From contig BEXV01000518.1 in the NCBI GenBank assembly GCA_003118195.1, positions 136,362-200,361 of the forward strand: DNA of 64,000 nucleotides, read 5' to 3'. Positions within the stretch are counted from its first letter, which is position 1; each line of letters starts with the position of its first letter. Below, in pieces: positions 25,896 to 40,100 of the stretch. This DNA comes from Hemicentrotus pulcherrimus (lineage: Eukaryota > Echinodermata > Echinoidea > Camarodonta > Strongylocentrotidae). Both the position numbers and the translations under genes were made by a program. The notes beneath the pieces are model-generated. The model made no database searches. It was not told the DNA's origin and worked only from the letters and a program-made list of their open reading frames with translations.

Positions 25896-28800
25896 GAGGA
25901 CACCAAAGAAAACCGGGAAATCTATACATTCATGTTTACCGTTGAGGAATGCATGAAGATTCAACAAACTGTGCTCTATTAGTTTCACATTTCACGTGCA
26001 AACTTGAGCTTAACATTATGTCTTGACAATTATCGTTTTCATTTCATCTGTTTCAAAATCTTTCAGCTAATATATGAGAATGATATGTTATACTTCAACT
26101 GCTCATAAACATTTTTCTAAATCCTGGAAAACAGGCAGACCAATACACACAAACATGTACATGTATTTATGAACAGTGACATCATCGAACATTTACATAT
26201 CACTTGCCTTTAAAGAAACTCCTCTATGCATTTGATTTTTAGACAATTTTACAGTTAAAGTTACAGTTGGGTTGACTCACAATTCATGAGAACTGACATT
26301 TGACCCATTTCTTTTACTTATTCTTAAAAAATAAAGAAATCAGTTACTGAAATTTGAACTTATGAAGCATTTATTTAATAACATGCTTTACTTATGATCC
26401 ACAGTAGAGGAAAGAGAGAAAGCATTAATCTATCACGTAGACAGGTCCTCATGAATGACATATCACTTGATACCGACAACTACCGCAACTTTAAATTAGA
26501 AAAGAGGAAATACAAAAATGCACAGTGGATTTGGCTTTTCGTTACTTTTGTTCTGCAACGTAAAAATCACAGAGCCCCATGCCATAATTAGTTTATTCCT
26601 GCGTAACGATAACATGATATCATCGTTGCTATTCTTAGCTAACAGTGACCTTTTAAAGAGTATGTTTACTTGTTTTTTTTTGTTTTTGTCACATGACGAG
26701 AGATGATTTTTCATAGTTCAGCCTGTGTATGCATTCTTTCATCATTGTTAGCCATCTGATAAATCAGCCAAGTTGCCCTTACTCATTTCCCAACTGTATC
26801 GTTTGGCAAAGTGATGACTTGGTAGAAAGTCAAGACATAGGCTCTTTTTCAATACCTTTGGTATTTTCTAACAACATCAGGCTCTAAATAAGGAAAGTCT
26901 ATCAAGTAAGCAGATATCTTGATGAGATTTCTTTTGATGCACTTGTCTGCTCATCATTCAACACCTACACTCAAGTGCTAGATGTATGATACCAAATCTT
27001 TGAACTTAGAGGCTGATATTGACTTCTTTAGTCTAAGAAGTTATTTTGGGGGGTAAAACTTAAATGATATCCAGGTCTCATACCAATACAAATTTCATAG
27101 CTACCTTCAATTTTGTTCTGTCTTGTACAAATTAAAAGAACATATAAGTTTTGTTCCATTTTGTTCTGTTATCAAATGATTATTTGTACATCAAAACTGC
27201 TTCTCATTACACATCCGTGCTCTGCTAGAGAGGTAACCATATGAGTGAAAAATACAGTCAACTACTAAATTATTCATACCTCTCATAAATGTGATGCTTT
27301 TTTTTCCCTTTCCATAACTGGAGAATGAAAGATGAACTAGATGAATTAGGGCCTTTGTAAAACACTTTTAGTTGTAAGCTTTAATGTGTAACATTCTCAA
27401 GAAACATATACAGGGTAATATTTTTTAATTTCAAATACTTCAAAAATTTCAAAACTTTGGAAGGGCATGAATAAAATTGTTGTTAACCCATTGCTTACTG
27501 GAACCTGGTAGTCCCTGTGTAAAGCCTATGGGAATAAGATAATTCAGTAGTCAACGGGTTAACTGTGCATGCAGGATAGGAAAGATATGGATAGATAACA
27601 TTTTCATACCAAGTTGTGTTGTAGCCTCCACAATGGTCCAAGTGGTGTTCTTGATTCGACCAACCAAGAGGCTGGTGCTATGGGGGCGGAGTCCATCTTG
27701 TAGGATCCGCATCAGGGCGGGGCATAGGTAGTGAAGGGCCAGGTGACCGATGTCCGGAGTCTTCCATGTGTTGCCAAGTTGAGCCTGTAAAGATTGGAAT
27801 GATTGGATTGAATAAATATTTTGGTGGCAGCGGTGGGATCGACAGGTAAAAGTTTGATGGTAAAAATGTCCTCTTATCTAATCACGATATCAATACAAAT
27901 TTTTGATTAAAAATCAAGGCCTTGTATAATTTCAATAATGCAGGATCTTCATGAAACATTAAATCGAATCAATCATTTTATTTGGAAAAAGTGCATGAAT
28001 AAATAAAGTATAGTTGAATCAAATTTGTTGTAGAAACTCTGACATGTATCAAAAGCATCGTCTTCTTCATGATTGTAGAGAACTTTGGGGATGTTTAATC
28101 TATGTGACCTACAAGCACAACCACATTTTCTTACATTCTTGTTCTCTGACAATAAAACATGAATGAACCAGGACTGCTGGGAATATCATCTTTTTCCTAG
28201 AATGTTACATCATTTTTTTTTGTTTTTTATTTTGGTTTGGCAAAGTACTTGATTGTTATTGAATAGAGATAGAGCACATCGCAATGTCTATCAGCAATGT
28301 GGTTTCAATTATCATGCACACTAATCTTGTTTGTGAAAAAATTGCATTTTCCACATCCCTGATTGATCATAATCTTTCATCAAAACCTCATTAGAACACC
28401 CAAGTTCAGGCCTCGGACAGACGAACAAAGCAACCCCTAATCATAACCTCATTACGCAGCAATATTGGGGGAGCTTTCGTTTTCTGTGAAGTCAGTTTTA
28501 TAATGGTGTAACAGAGCTGAGGTGAAAGCCACTGCTATAATTTTGGAAACATCACAACAAATAAATCTAAAAATAATGAATGAAAGAATGAATGAAATCT
28601 CATACTATTCATATTACTTCTATTGATATCTCTCTCCTTTAGTGAATGAATAACATCATGGTATGAAAAAGTCATTAATTCCTACATCTGCCAAAGAAAA
28701 AAAACATTTTGAGAATTTAAATCCGATTTTATTGGATTCAAAGTCTATTAAACATACACTTTTATTTATCTATTCGGTTTTCAACAAAACATCAAATAAG

Positions 28801-31800
28801 AACATTTTGGTGAGTATTAACTATGTCAAGACAGAGCTACTGTAAATGAAATATTTTCATATTACTATAACATAAGCCTACCTTGAGAGGGATATGAACG
28901 TGCCATAGAATAGAGGCTAAACTATTTTTAGTTACACCCAATAAACGAATGAACAGCTTTTGTGTCATGAATTTGATTCCAAATCTAATAAAGATTCAAT
29001 AACCTAGATATGGTACGTGGTTTCATTAACTTTATTGCATTAAAGAGTGACTGTGCATCATGTAAAAATTAGTTTGGAGTAGAAGAACAGAATCGTTCTA
29101 AAATACAGAAGCACACCCTTTCTTTCTCCTACTAACACCTCAATTCCGTGTTCTTTATATCAATGGAAAGAATTCTTAAAATATCAAATGCTTCATTTAA
29201 AATACAGTGAAAACTGAACATAAAGACCGCTCAAAGGAGACAAGAAGAGTGGTCTTTATAGGCAGATGGTCTTTATATGCAAGTTCCTTTTAAAGGGAAA
29301 CATTTAATTAGTGTCTTTAAAGACAGATGGTCTTTCTATACAGGTATTTGCTAAAGCAGGTTTGGCTGTATTTTCTAACAAGAACTGCAGGAATCGATAT
29401 TCTTAGTATTCTCACAGGCTGCTTCATTTATGTTATGAAACCTCTCACTTTGCTCAAACTTTAAACAACATGACTAAAACAGAAATAAATTTTGATTACA
29501 TCCATTTATTATAACGGCATGGATACAATCTCTACAATACATGTTTGTTGGCGGATCAAACCACACACTGTCAGTATGTATTAGGTTGACCTACATGGCA
29601 TATATAGCGATTTCAAGTTACCTCGCAATAATACAGCAACCCAATATAATTGATATGGAATGGTTTTCTATCTCATCATATTACAGCATTTCCAGCTCAG
29701 CGAAATGAATAGGAATATGAAAGGATACTGGCTTGTAAAAGCAAATAGATTGGGGCAAGGCCATTTCTCAGTGGAAAGATAGGAAATGTAAAATTGTTCA
29801 TAAATCAATCCAAATGGATGTGCACTTTGCAAGGGAGAGGGGATAGGATTCTTTGACGTAAGAAGTCCATATTTTTTTCTCTCCGCTCCTCACGCGGTAA
29901 TCTGTCCAAATCATAAACTAATAAGAATAACCATAGGAATTTACTGGGAATGGAAAACAATTGCCGGGCATTGGTTATTGAACTCGTAGCGGATTAACCC
30001 TCTCTCCCTAGACCACTGGATTCACATAAGCCCGCTACATGCAAGGATGAGCTCACCACAGATTTAGTTAAATATGAACGGATTCCATTTCCCTAGATCC
30101 AGAATTGATTTATTTGTGTTTTTCAAAAGGGTCAGTTCTGATGAAACACTCCTTTTGACCAATTCTAACTCTAGAAGAGACCGAGGAGTAAGCTCCAAAA
30201 TGGCAAATCTAATTGATTCCATGAGCAATTAAAAAAAAGGGAAATTGTGTCTGACTGTTCTTACGCTTCATAAACGAAAACATCCATTGTCATGGAAATA
30301 GCCAATATTTTTAAAGGCACAATTAGAGTGAGAACTTCTTCACAACCATGCAATAATACGTCAGAGAAGGGAAACATGTAATCAATGAATGTGGAACTAA
30401 TTAGACATCTTTTAAAAAATCAATTAAAACAAAATCAATGCATCTAGTCGGGGTGGTAGATGGTACCAGGAATGGGTTGTTACGAAAATCCCACCCAACT
30501 CAATCCTACTCCAGACCTCTCACATTATACAAAGATAGGTAGTGGCATGTATAGACGAGCTGGGGTAGAAAATGATTCCTTTGGCGTCAATAAGATGGGT
30601 GCACTAAACAGTCTAGCAGCATTGATTAGAGTTACATCATTTTAATTGATAACTCAATTCCACTCAATTAATGAGGCTTGAAGACTAAGTAGTACATTGT
30701 CTAGGAGACAAATTATGTAACAAGTCCTTAATTTTCCTTTTCTTTCAACCTTTGTTTAATAACATGCATAGATTTTGTGTCTCCACAAATTAAAGCAGAT
30801 GTGTGTCTTTTGGGAGGGAGGGGGGGGGGAATTTTCAACTGTTTTATGTTAATATGATCTAATAGACATATCGTCTAGCAGCATATTTTCAAGGTGATTT
30901 AAAAACTTGAGAAAATTGCTAAATTTATTTACACAAGAATAGAATACATTCAATGATTTTCCTTTCACCAAGCCAAATTCTACATGAGGTTATGTTAATG
31001 CCCCCTAACATTCATGCTCCTTTCAACTGAAGTGCAAGCATACTTTTTTCTATTTTTTCCATGGCCCTGGACTACTGCACCCCAGATTATATCATCTCTA
31101 AAACAATCTGAGGGCCATGTCCTTCCCGTAATGTTTTTGTTCCTGCCTCTGTGGGTGTAAGAAAAAGCGGCTTCATTTTATTGGCAAAAATAGCAGCAAG
31201 AGAGTTCGGCTCAGTGTACAGACATATTATTACAAGCTGAGTAATGTTTCAATTCAACCCCCTTTGGAAAGTTCTTTGTGTTTGTGAGCAAAATCCCATA
31301 ACAGAGGAAATTAATTTCAGGAGCATGACCACATTATGTGATTACCGGTAGCTGAATTTTGAACTTGCACACTGTTCCTGTTGATTGTTATGCATGAAGC
31401 AAGTTTGACAGGGATTGTTATGCTTTTGTGTTTAGGGTAGAGGTAGATCGTGGCAATCTGTCAGATTTCTTGCCGACATTCTACACATGTTTAAGAATTT
31501 CTTGACTTTGTAATGTGAAAGCTACAACTACACTGAAATAAATTCATAAATAAAAAGGTGAAGTTTTATATCTACTTCAACACTGAAGTAATAAAACAAA
31601 TATAAGCACTTTATTCTAAATTTTCCAATGCTTAATAATTAACTTAAATTTCAAAATGCTTGCAGTTCCACCCACTAGAGCTACTGCGCATACTAAATCT
31701 GCCTCCATGGGACCTTAACGGTGTTACCTCTCCTAGTCAACACTTAAAATGAAATCCTGTTCAACAGCATGCTTCTGAGCAGCCCTGGGGTTCCAGGTCT

Positions 31801-31835
31801 AACATATGTTACAAACAAGTTCTTTATCATATCAG

Positions 31836-31866
<31 letters not shown>

Positions 31867-34800
31867 TCCAGAGTTGATGCAGAGTTGAAGAGGGGAATGT
31901 CACATGACTCAAACATTAATGTCATCGCGTCCCTGGGAGCATGGGCTTACAGAGTAATCTGAAGAAGGGGAAGGGGTGTATTTCCCTTGCTTTTGGCTCT
32001 TCATAACAGCAGAAAACATACCTGCTACACTTCAATGCATGCAATTTTAAGCTGGAATTGCAACATATACACCTTAATTCTGCATGAAAAGTGTTCAAAT
32101 AACACAACAAAAATAATTTCAACAATTTGTGAGTAGTTGCCAGGATTCAGGAGCAAACATATCAAGAGTGTCATTAATAATGCGTTGAAGTATAAGATCT
32201 TGTATATATTCATGATGAGAGATAAAAAGGTAACTTCTGTTTGTAGTTATGACTATCAAGCAGGGTATTGATTTCTGATGTGTTTTGTTATGTGATCCCA
32301 TACAGTCGATCAATCAAACTCCCATTTTCTTTTCATTCTCTTTTCTTTGATGTACAATTCTTGGTTTCCAAATGATTTCATATCTAGGGAAGATTTCTTG
32401 TTTGTAGAAGAAAATAGTCAATATTCTATTCAAACAGATAATTTCCCCCTTGAATAGGTAGAGTGAAATGTACTATGTTGAATGCCAGAGGACGCAAACT
32501 ACAATTTTCAGAAAAGGAGCGATTAAATGATTGCAAAGAATTAAAGAGGTTTCAAAGGATATTCACACATTATACCCTACTACCTGCTTTTTTAAGCCCT
32601 CGTAATTCAGCCAAGCCTTTCCTATGCTACTTCACGAGACATGGGTGTGTGCTCTGTACGTAACATTAGTAGCCTTGAGTTGACGTGATGTTGAAATGTG
32701 ATGATGTCAAGTCTAATGAGATTTTCCGTTAGCAAACAAACCGCTCCGCTGGTATCTTTGCAGCTCAATGACAGATGGGAATCTAAGGCCCCCTGGGGTA
32801 CAGGCATCATACCTGTTTGTTCCATGGCAGACTGTCATAATCAATGTTTTTTGTTACCCTACATCAGAAACATTTCATGTTTCGCTTGGCTTGAAGCATG
32901 AAAGGGTGGATCCCTTGGTTAAATCACTCATCAGGACCCCATGTTAAAAATCTGTTCATATCTCATCATGATATGGATATGAAGCCCTTTCAAGAAACAT
33001 GAAAGTTAAATATAGAAACTTAAAAATCGAATTGTCTCATATATCCAATGAAAGAGTGTCTGGCTGCAAATTAAGTACAATAGCACATTAATTGCACAAA
33101 TCTTTTCCGTCTAAAAACATGTTTATTGGTAATGGCCCCTAAAAAGGAATTAGACGTAAAAACCTTGGCCAAGGTAAGCCTGGCCAACTGACGCATCATG
33201 AGGTTACGCTCTGGGGATTTATTGCTTAGAGAATAAATTCCTGAACAATGCTGGATGTTGGGCCAAGTCTAACAAGCTTTCCTGAATGTTGTGGTCATCT
33301 GTCAACATGAATTAAGAACATTCTTCGTGAATTCTTCTTATTGTGCATTGTAATGGGATACTTTGATCTGGATGAGTATTCTATCAATAGTGAGAATTTT
33401 TTTGAATAACAGAGTTCTAAAGAAAGTGAAAATCCTTATGTTATGACAAATAGAGAAGTTCACACTGTTATAATCTTCAAGTGCAAGTTTGAAGTAAATT
33501 CTAAACCTAATTCTACAAACTTTCTAAGTTACACAGATATAAAACATTAATATGGAATAAACATTGATATGAAATGAACATAAAAGCTATATTTAAAGAA
33601 TACAAGAAACATTTATCCCATTTCAATAGATATCAATCATCTAGCAACATTTATCATGATTACCAAATTATACCAATAACAAATAAATATAAGTCATTTA
33701 AAAAGGAAAATATTTATATAGCTAATGCAGGCTTAATTGTCATCATTATGCAAATAGTATTGCAATTGGCAAAACCTAGAAGATCTTAATTAGTCTTTCC
33801 TGCGTTCACGTTCAATTTAACATGAATTCATGAATTCTCCCACACGAGACATACTGGCGACATGAAATCCTCAAGCGTACTTCTCCAATTAACACCTGCC
33901 CTGACGAATTCACCTGTTGAGTGCGTTTCTCTCGCTCAAATCTGTAATCGGTAAACAGAATCCAACATGGTCCGCCGAGCAATGTCAGTTTCAGGGGAAT
34001 AAAATTGAGGTGATGATGTTATATTCAGAGCCCTTTAATCGCAGCAATGACGTCGTTTTAAATTCAAAACATGCAGATTGCGCTGCTTAAACGTCGGGCT
34101 AAAGCTGATCAGATATCGGGAATGAAGGGCTAAATTTGATTCATTAGATGAAAATCAGGGATTGTGGAGACGCTACCTGAGTCATGAATTTACTCTAATA
34201 GGTACGTTAGTCCCCGCATGCCAAGCCAGATTAGAATGATTCTGACAAAGCGGGGGGAATTTATTACTCAGCATTTGGAGAATTTATTGGTTTCAGATTT
34301 GCGCTGAAGTGAGGGGATCAAAATTATGGCTTCTGGGTGCCGGCAAACGTAAGAGGGTACATTTGCTATAAACAAAAATGGATTACAACTGGATCTCTAT
34401 AGGAACAAAACACAAGAGTGATCAAAACAATCTACATGAGAAAATTTACGAAAGAAACACACTGCCAGATAACTGGGGTATTCTGCTTTAATTCTCTATT
34501 TCAATGTAAGAACTATTCCATATCCCAGAATGTGACATAGAAAAGCATATTAAATGGGTCTCAGCATGGAATGAACCAGAGGAAACACTAATGGGTATTT
34601 CATCTCTTCAATTCAATGGAAATCACTTTCTCTCCTTATATTTGATATTCTTAAGGTTACAGTTAATAATATACACTCTTTACAACATGAAATGTAATTG
34701 GCTTGACATAATTTTTTTCTTTGTTGTGCCAATCATTTTTTAAACATGAATATTTCATAATAAGTTGTATTTTTCCTCTTGAAATTGATTTATCTGCACA

Positions 34801-37102
34801 TAAATAGGCAAATTGAACCAATTTTAAAACTATTTTTTACTCTCTTGTTTGTTTAATAAACTGAGGGGGGAAGGGTACCACTGTATGTTCTGATGCAACA
34901 TAGGTAAACTTCGGCTTTACTTCTGTATTTTCTTTTGTTTTGTGATGTAAATGAAAACAGAGGCAGACAGGCATCAGATAAAACTTCCTCTTTTTATCCC
35001 TCTGAAGGCTCGATTACTAATCCATTTTCCAATTTGATATCAGGATTGTGCTCTCCACATCCACGGAAAGGTCTTTTTAAATTTAGCACAACCCATCCTT
35101 CAGCTTCTCTTTGTAAACAGAACAAGAGAGGAAGAAAAGATGACGTTGAATTCCCATATGAGATGATCATGTTATCTTTCTTTTATGCCTGGGATGTCAT
35201 TTGCAATAAATCTTCAGTTAGTTGAAGGAGGGTTTAAAGTTCAAAGACATTATTGTTATGACTCTAGAGTCGATCTAAATACAGGATGAATACAAAGAGA
35301 AGAGACGTATATAACAAGGCAATGGTTGTATAATGGTACTGAATCCACTAAAATCTCATTATATCAACCTTCATAGGTCTCTAAAAGGCCAAAAGTGTGT
35401 TCATAGCACAAACTGGTTCTCACACTTCATCCACATATTGAGAAAAAGTGAGAGAGGACGAAACGTGTAGAAAAGCTAAGAAGAGAAAATGAAGAAAGGC
35501 TAGTAGTCAGGAAATAGACCTACACTGGTTTCTAAACTTCAGACATATACAAGCCTTTTTTATCTTCTCAAGGATAATACTCAATGTTTACAATCTAATG
35601 TATTGTCAAGTTTCCTGTTCTCATACAAAGCAACTTTTCTTTGCCTTCACTTGAAGGATGCGGACATCACAAACAATCAACCCTTTATTGTCACATAATA
35701 TGTATAATTATTTTCCAGAAATAAAAAAATCCATGACCCTCTAGCATGATTCGACTGTACAATCTTCAATCAAATTACAATTCTTCTTCATTAACTACCT
35801 GCAATCAATCTTCCCGTAAGATTTCAGAAGTTTCGTCTCGATATCTAAAAACCAAAAAACCAGCAAACTCATACTTAACAGTATTTTTTTTTAAATAGTT
35901 ACACAATCCAGGCACTTATTTAAACAAAGAATAGGAAACCAAGCAGGGTTCTATTGTATTGTTTTAACATATATACGATCTTATCTGTGTTTTCCTTATA
36001 TGGTTTGCATCCACCCATCCTAGCTTCCGCAGCATCTCTTGATTTCCCCTCAATAAGGATGCCCAGTCTGGAGGCCATGTGTGTGACATTTACCTGGGAT
36101 ACCATCATTTCCTTTGGTTTAGAAATGACAAAACATGTCAACTTTACTCTCCCAAATGCAAATTTTTCCTCTTCTATTATTCCTATTACCGTATTTGCCG
36201 GCGTAAACGCCGCAGTATTTTCGGGGGAGAAAAAATCTAAAAGTCGGGGTGCGGCGTATATACGCCGACAGAGCAAAAAATAAAAAAAGAATAAGTCAAA
36301 ACCAGCACAAATTTGCACATATGGGACTACGAATGGTACAATAACTATACCACTATGGAACAGGACATTTCCACACATCTTACCGACAATTTTACCTTGC
36401 ATTGTTGACACGAAGGCGCAAATAATCTTCCAAAAACAACATCTGCCGATAGATCTTGATCAAAGTTTGTGCCAATGCATTGCAAAAGTAAAATAAGAAG
36501 TATCCAACATGCAAATCACCGTTTTCAATCCATTTCAACATCACAAAAAACTGCAGGCTGAGGCATCAGTGCAGGATAGCCGCACGGTCTAAGGCGCTGG
36601 TTTCGGCTTCCAATCTACCTGTGTCGGCCCGGGTTCGACTCACGACTTCGACTCAAAATTTTTTTAATGGTCAAAATTGGGGGTGCCGCCTATACGATAG
36701 TGTGGCGTTATCGCCGGCAAATACAGTATATCTCTTTTGAAATATTTAGATATATACTTCATTGACAGCCTAATTCAACTCTTGAAATATCAAACAGTGC
36801 TCCAGAAAAAAAATTAAATATATACAATTAAAAATACCTATATACCCAACAGGAAAAGCTCCCCCTACCGCCCCCCCCCCAAAAAAAAAAATGAGATAAG
36901 GCAAAGATATTTTGCAATACAGTATTTTTGATTGTCTAAATCTTATTTCCTGTATTGTTCCCACATAAAAATTTGTCAAAAATTTTACAAAATATTATTG
37001 TTTTGTATCTAATTAGGCATCAATCAAAATTTGGCTTTCTGTTCTGTTTTTTCAGATTCTCAGAGTTCTCCCACTATTTACATTGAAATGGTGCAGACAA
37101 AA

Positions 37103-37135
<33 letters not shown>

Positions 37136-40100
37136 CCCTATCTTTACCTCTCTTGTTGTACATAAATGTATCTCTGTATCTTTGTCCCTCCGGACCCTCT
37201 CTATTTACCGGTATCTCTTTCTCCCTCTCTCTCTCTCTCTCTCTCTCTATTTTCCCCTTCCTCCTTCAGCTCATCATCCATCTATTCTAGGCAAGTGAGC
37301 ATATGTTCTGACTCACACACACAGCAGTCGCCCTGTCCCAGTTTTAATGCTCAAATATGGCAACAGAGTTTGGTATCAAAACATCACCTCTGTCACACAA
37401 AATAGCCATCTTTGTCATCGAGGCTGAGGCAGCTTCCTTTCAATAGGTTGAAAGCAGGGTCAGTACCTCACTCGCCTTTATAATCAATGGTGAGGTTGAG
37501 GGAATCGGGGAATAAGGAACCCCCTTGCCCCCCCCCCTCCCCTCCCTCTCCCTCCTCCAATAAGATCCATCATTTAAATTTGATATGATGTAATGCTCAT
37601 ATGCTCATTGGCCATGATTTGTTTCTAGTTAATGATGAAAATGACAATGGTGATAACAACTTTAACAAAAAAAAAAAACAACGATGATAGTAATAAAGTC
37701 GAAGATGACGGTGATGATTATGATGATGATGGTGATGGAGGTGGTGTTAGTGCTGATGATGATGATATAAGTAATGATAATGTTACTGCCATTTTAGATG
37801 TACATAAATCTACAGTTATTATTGTGTCAAAGTCAAAGGGTTTATAGTGCAGCAAACAATGTGTGCACCATCTCCATTCCATGGGAAGTATCCCTAACAG
37901 ATAGTTTCAGAAGTGTTTAAATCGCATTGAGCATAATGATTCTAAGGTGAATACTTTCACAGCCTGGCAACCAACAGTCAATGTTGACAGATAGTACGCC
38001 ATAAGGTGCACTCGATCATCTCATACAAAGTTACCACTAGATATAGTGACGTTGAACAACAGCCCTCCTCCTTGGCAAGGCTCTGGTCCTCACTAGCCAA
38101 ATTGGATTTAAAAGGGAGGGGCACCCCCTCAACCACTGCTGTCACAATGTTGAATAAAAATGATCTAATAACAATTATCTGATGTTTGTAATACATCAGA
38201 TAGTTTGTGGGCCCCCCAAAAAACAGCTGCTTTACCGTTTGTTTGTCATCTGTAACCGATTGGTTGTCAGAATTTCCTAGGCATCTGCTTGTGATAGTTG
38301 TGTTTTGTTTTGTTTACAGTAAAAGTATCAGTTGAAAATGACCTGGGGATAAGATAAGTTTTAATCCACATGAAATATCCTGCTGTACTAACTCCTTTAT
38401 AAAGTGATGTTCTGGATAGTTAGATGTAATTTTATACATCAAATTCAAGATGGAATATTAACCTGAATACTTATTTGTTAAGCTCATAAGTGATACGTTC
38501 TAGCTTTGTTTTTATTGGCCAAATTTTTTGATTGAGAAATAGAAGATATGGTTCTCTAGTTTACATAAAGTCTGTTCCAAAAGGGATATTCAGAACAAAT
38601 ATTCAAAATACATGATTCATCTTACTCGCTGTAATCTAATATGTAAAAGCAAAAGCTATGGTCAACTATATATTGATAAATGTATAATGAAGGAGCTACA
38701 GCTTAAAGGAAGTAAAGTGTAACATAGATTTCTTGGGTTTGCCCATTCACGTGTTCAATAACTCATTTTTGAAAGTTAGTTAACAGTCGTTAGGGTTATT
38801 TAAGACAGGGGTCGATCAGGATGAATTAAGTTAGGATGCAGACAGGTTCAATTAAAGGAAAAAAATTAAATCATGAAAAATCTCCATGGAGAAAGCATAA
38901 AGTTGACCATGGCATGTAGGACTCTTTATATTGTTAAGTATTTTTTATTCTCTTTCCCTTGGGTATCATGAAGCCTTCCGTTCTTGGGCTTCCTCACCTA
39001 ATCGACACTAAGCCTGTCATCATCAGCTTGAGTTTGACAAATAACCCGCTATTTTCAGACTCTGGATATTATCCCGAAGCTCAAAATTGCGTCTTCACCA
39101 GACCAATACGCTCATCACAAACTAGCTCGAAATAGCAGGATATTTTGGAAACAAGACCAAGATTTCTCATTATATTTTCTCAACCAAATATCCAGCAAAT
39201 TGCAACTGCAAGCTGATCAGGATAGTTAAAATAGCGGGTTATATGGCAAACTAGAGCTGATGAAGACAGGCCTATAGACTCTAATGAACTCAGGTTTTGC
39301 TGACCCTAATCAATGGCAACACGGTTCGCTTTAGACATCTTATATCAGATCAGGAAACAAGGGGAAATATGGAGAAGCAGGCAGCTGCCAGGGATAAAAG
39401 GTTTGTCAATCCACACTTTCAAACAGACTTTTTTTCCATCCCCATTTCACCATGTTCAAAATATGAAAATACTCATATCACTACATGATTACTCATCATA
39501 TTTTATTAAAGTAATGATTGCACAAAAAGAGACAAATAAAGGACATTTTTGTTCACGTCAATAACCATAATGTGAAAACACTAATATACTCTTAGTATAT
39601 TAACAGGGAAGGGGGTTCTGTGGTAACATACTCAAATTAATTATGTGAGTGTTGCTTGTCTTTTGGGGTTCGCAGGGGATGCCTTCACAGAAACATTTGG
39701 CTAATTTTATTTACCAATCCCAATGTCTAGAAAAAAAAATGTATGATTAATGTATGATGTTTAAAGACTAATTAATGGGTTGTTTACTCTGTCCCCTCGC
39801 TGATCTTCCATGACCCTTCGACTAACTTTTAATACTGAGTCAGCATTACATGACACAAGATATACCTTGACCCAAGAATCCCACTCGATCTGACAGAAAC
39901 CACCAAAACAAAACAAAACAATGATGGCGTGGCTTACTCATCCCTGCTTCTAAAAGCAAACTACACCTGTTCGGCAAAAATATACCTTCTTGCGAACCAA
40001 ACTTCAACCCTCCCTGGATCCAAAACAACAGATTGTTATTTGTCAAGCTTGTCTCAGGAAGTTAGCTCTGATCAATGTGACCTGTTTCATGGTAAAAAAG

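Larger units (their letters stand above)
21072..27609 (-). other. RUSC intron (about 6.5 kb)
   Basis: GT at 27609-27608 (GTATGA) to AG at 21073-21072. It contains GA tracts at 21638-21695, 21941-22035 and 25855-25899, an AAG run at 24443-24470, and the miniature TTAA element at 27483-27562. A GC-richer patch at 23860-24200 has short open frames on both strands but no recognisable protein. Confidence 0.75.

Noticed and set aside
35920..36411. 163-codon minus-strand frame as a gene
   Set aside because: It runs through the terminal repeat of the pogo-like element, so it cannot be one ancestral protein; the part outside the element is noted as a finding.
36571..36654. Functional tRNA-Leu gene
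   Set aside because: The A and B boxes are present but the T and anticodon stems are mismatched and no acceptor stem closes.
37632..37847. Asp-rich plus-strand frame
   Set aside because: Produced by cryptic GAT repetition with no other coding sign.
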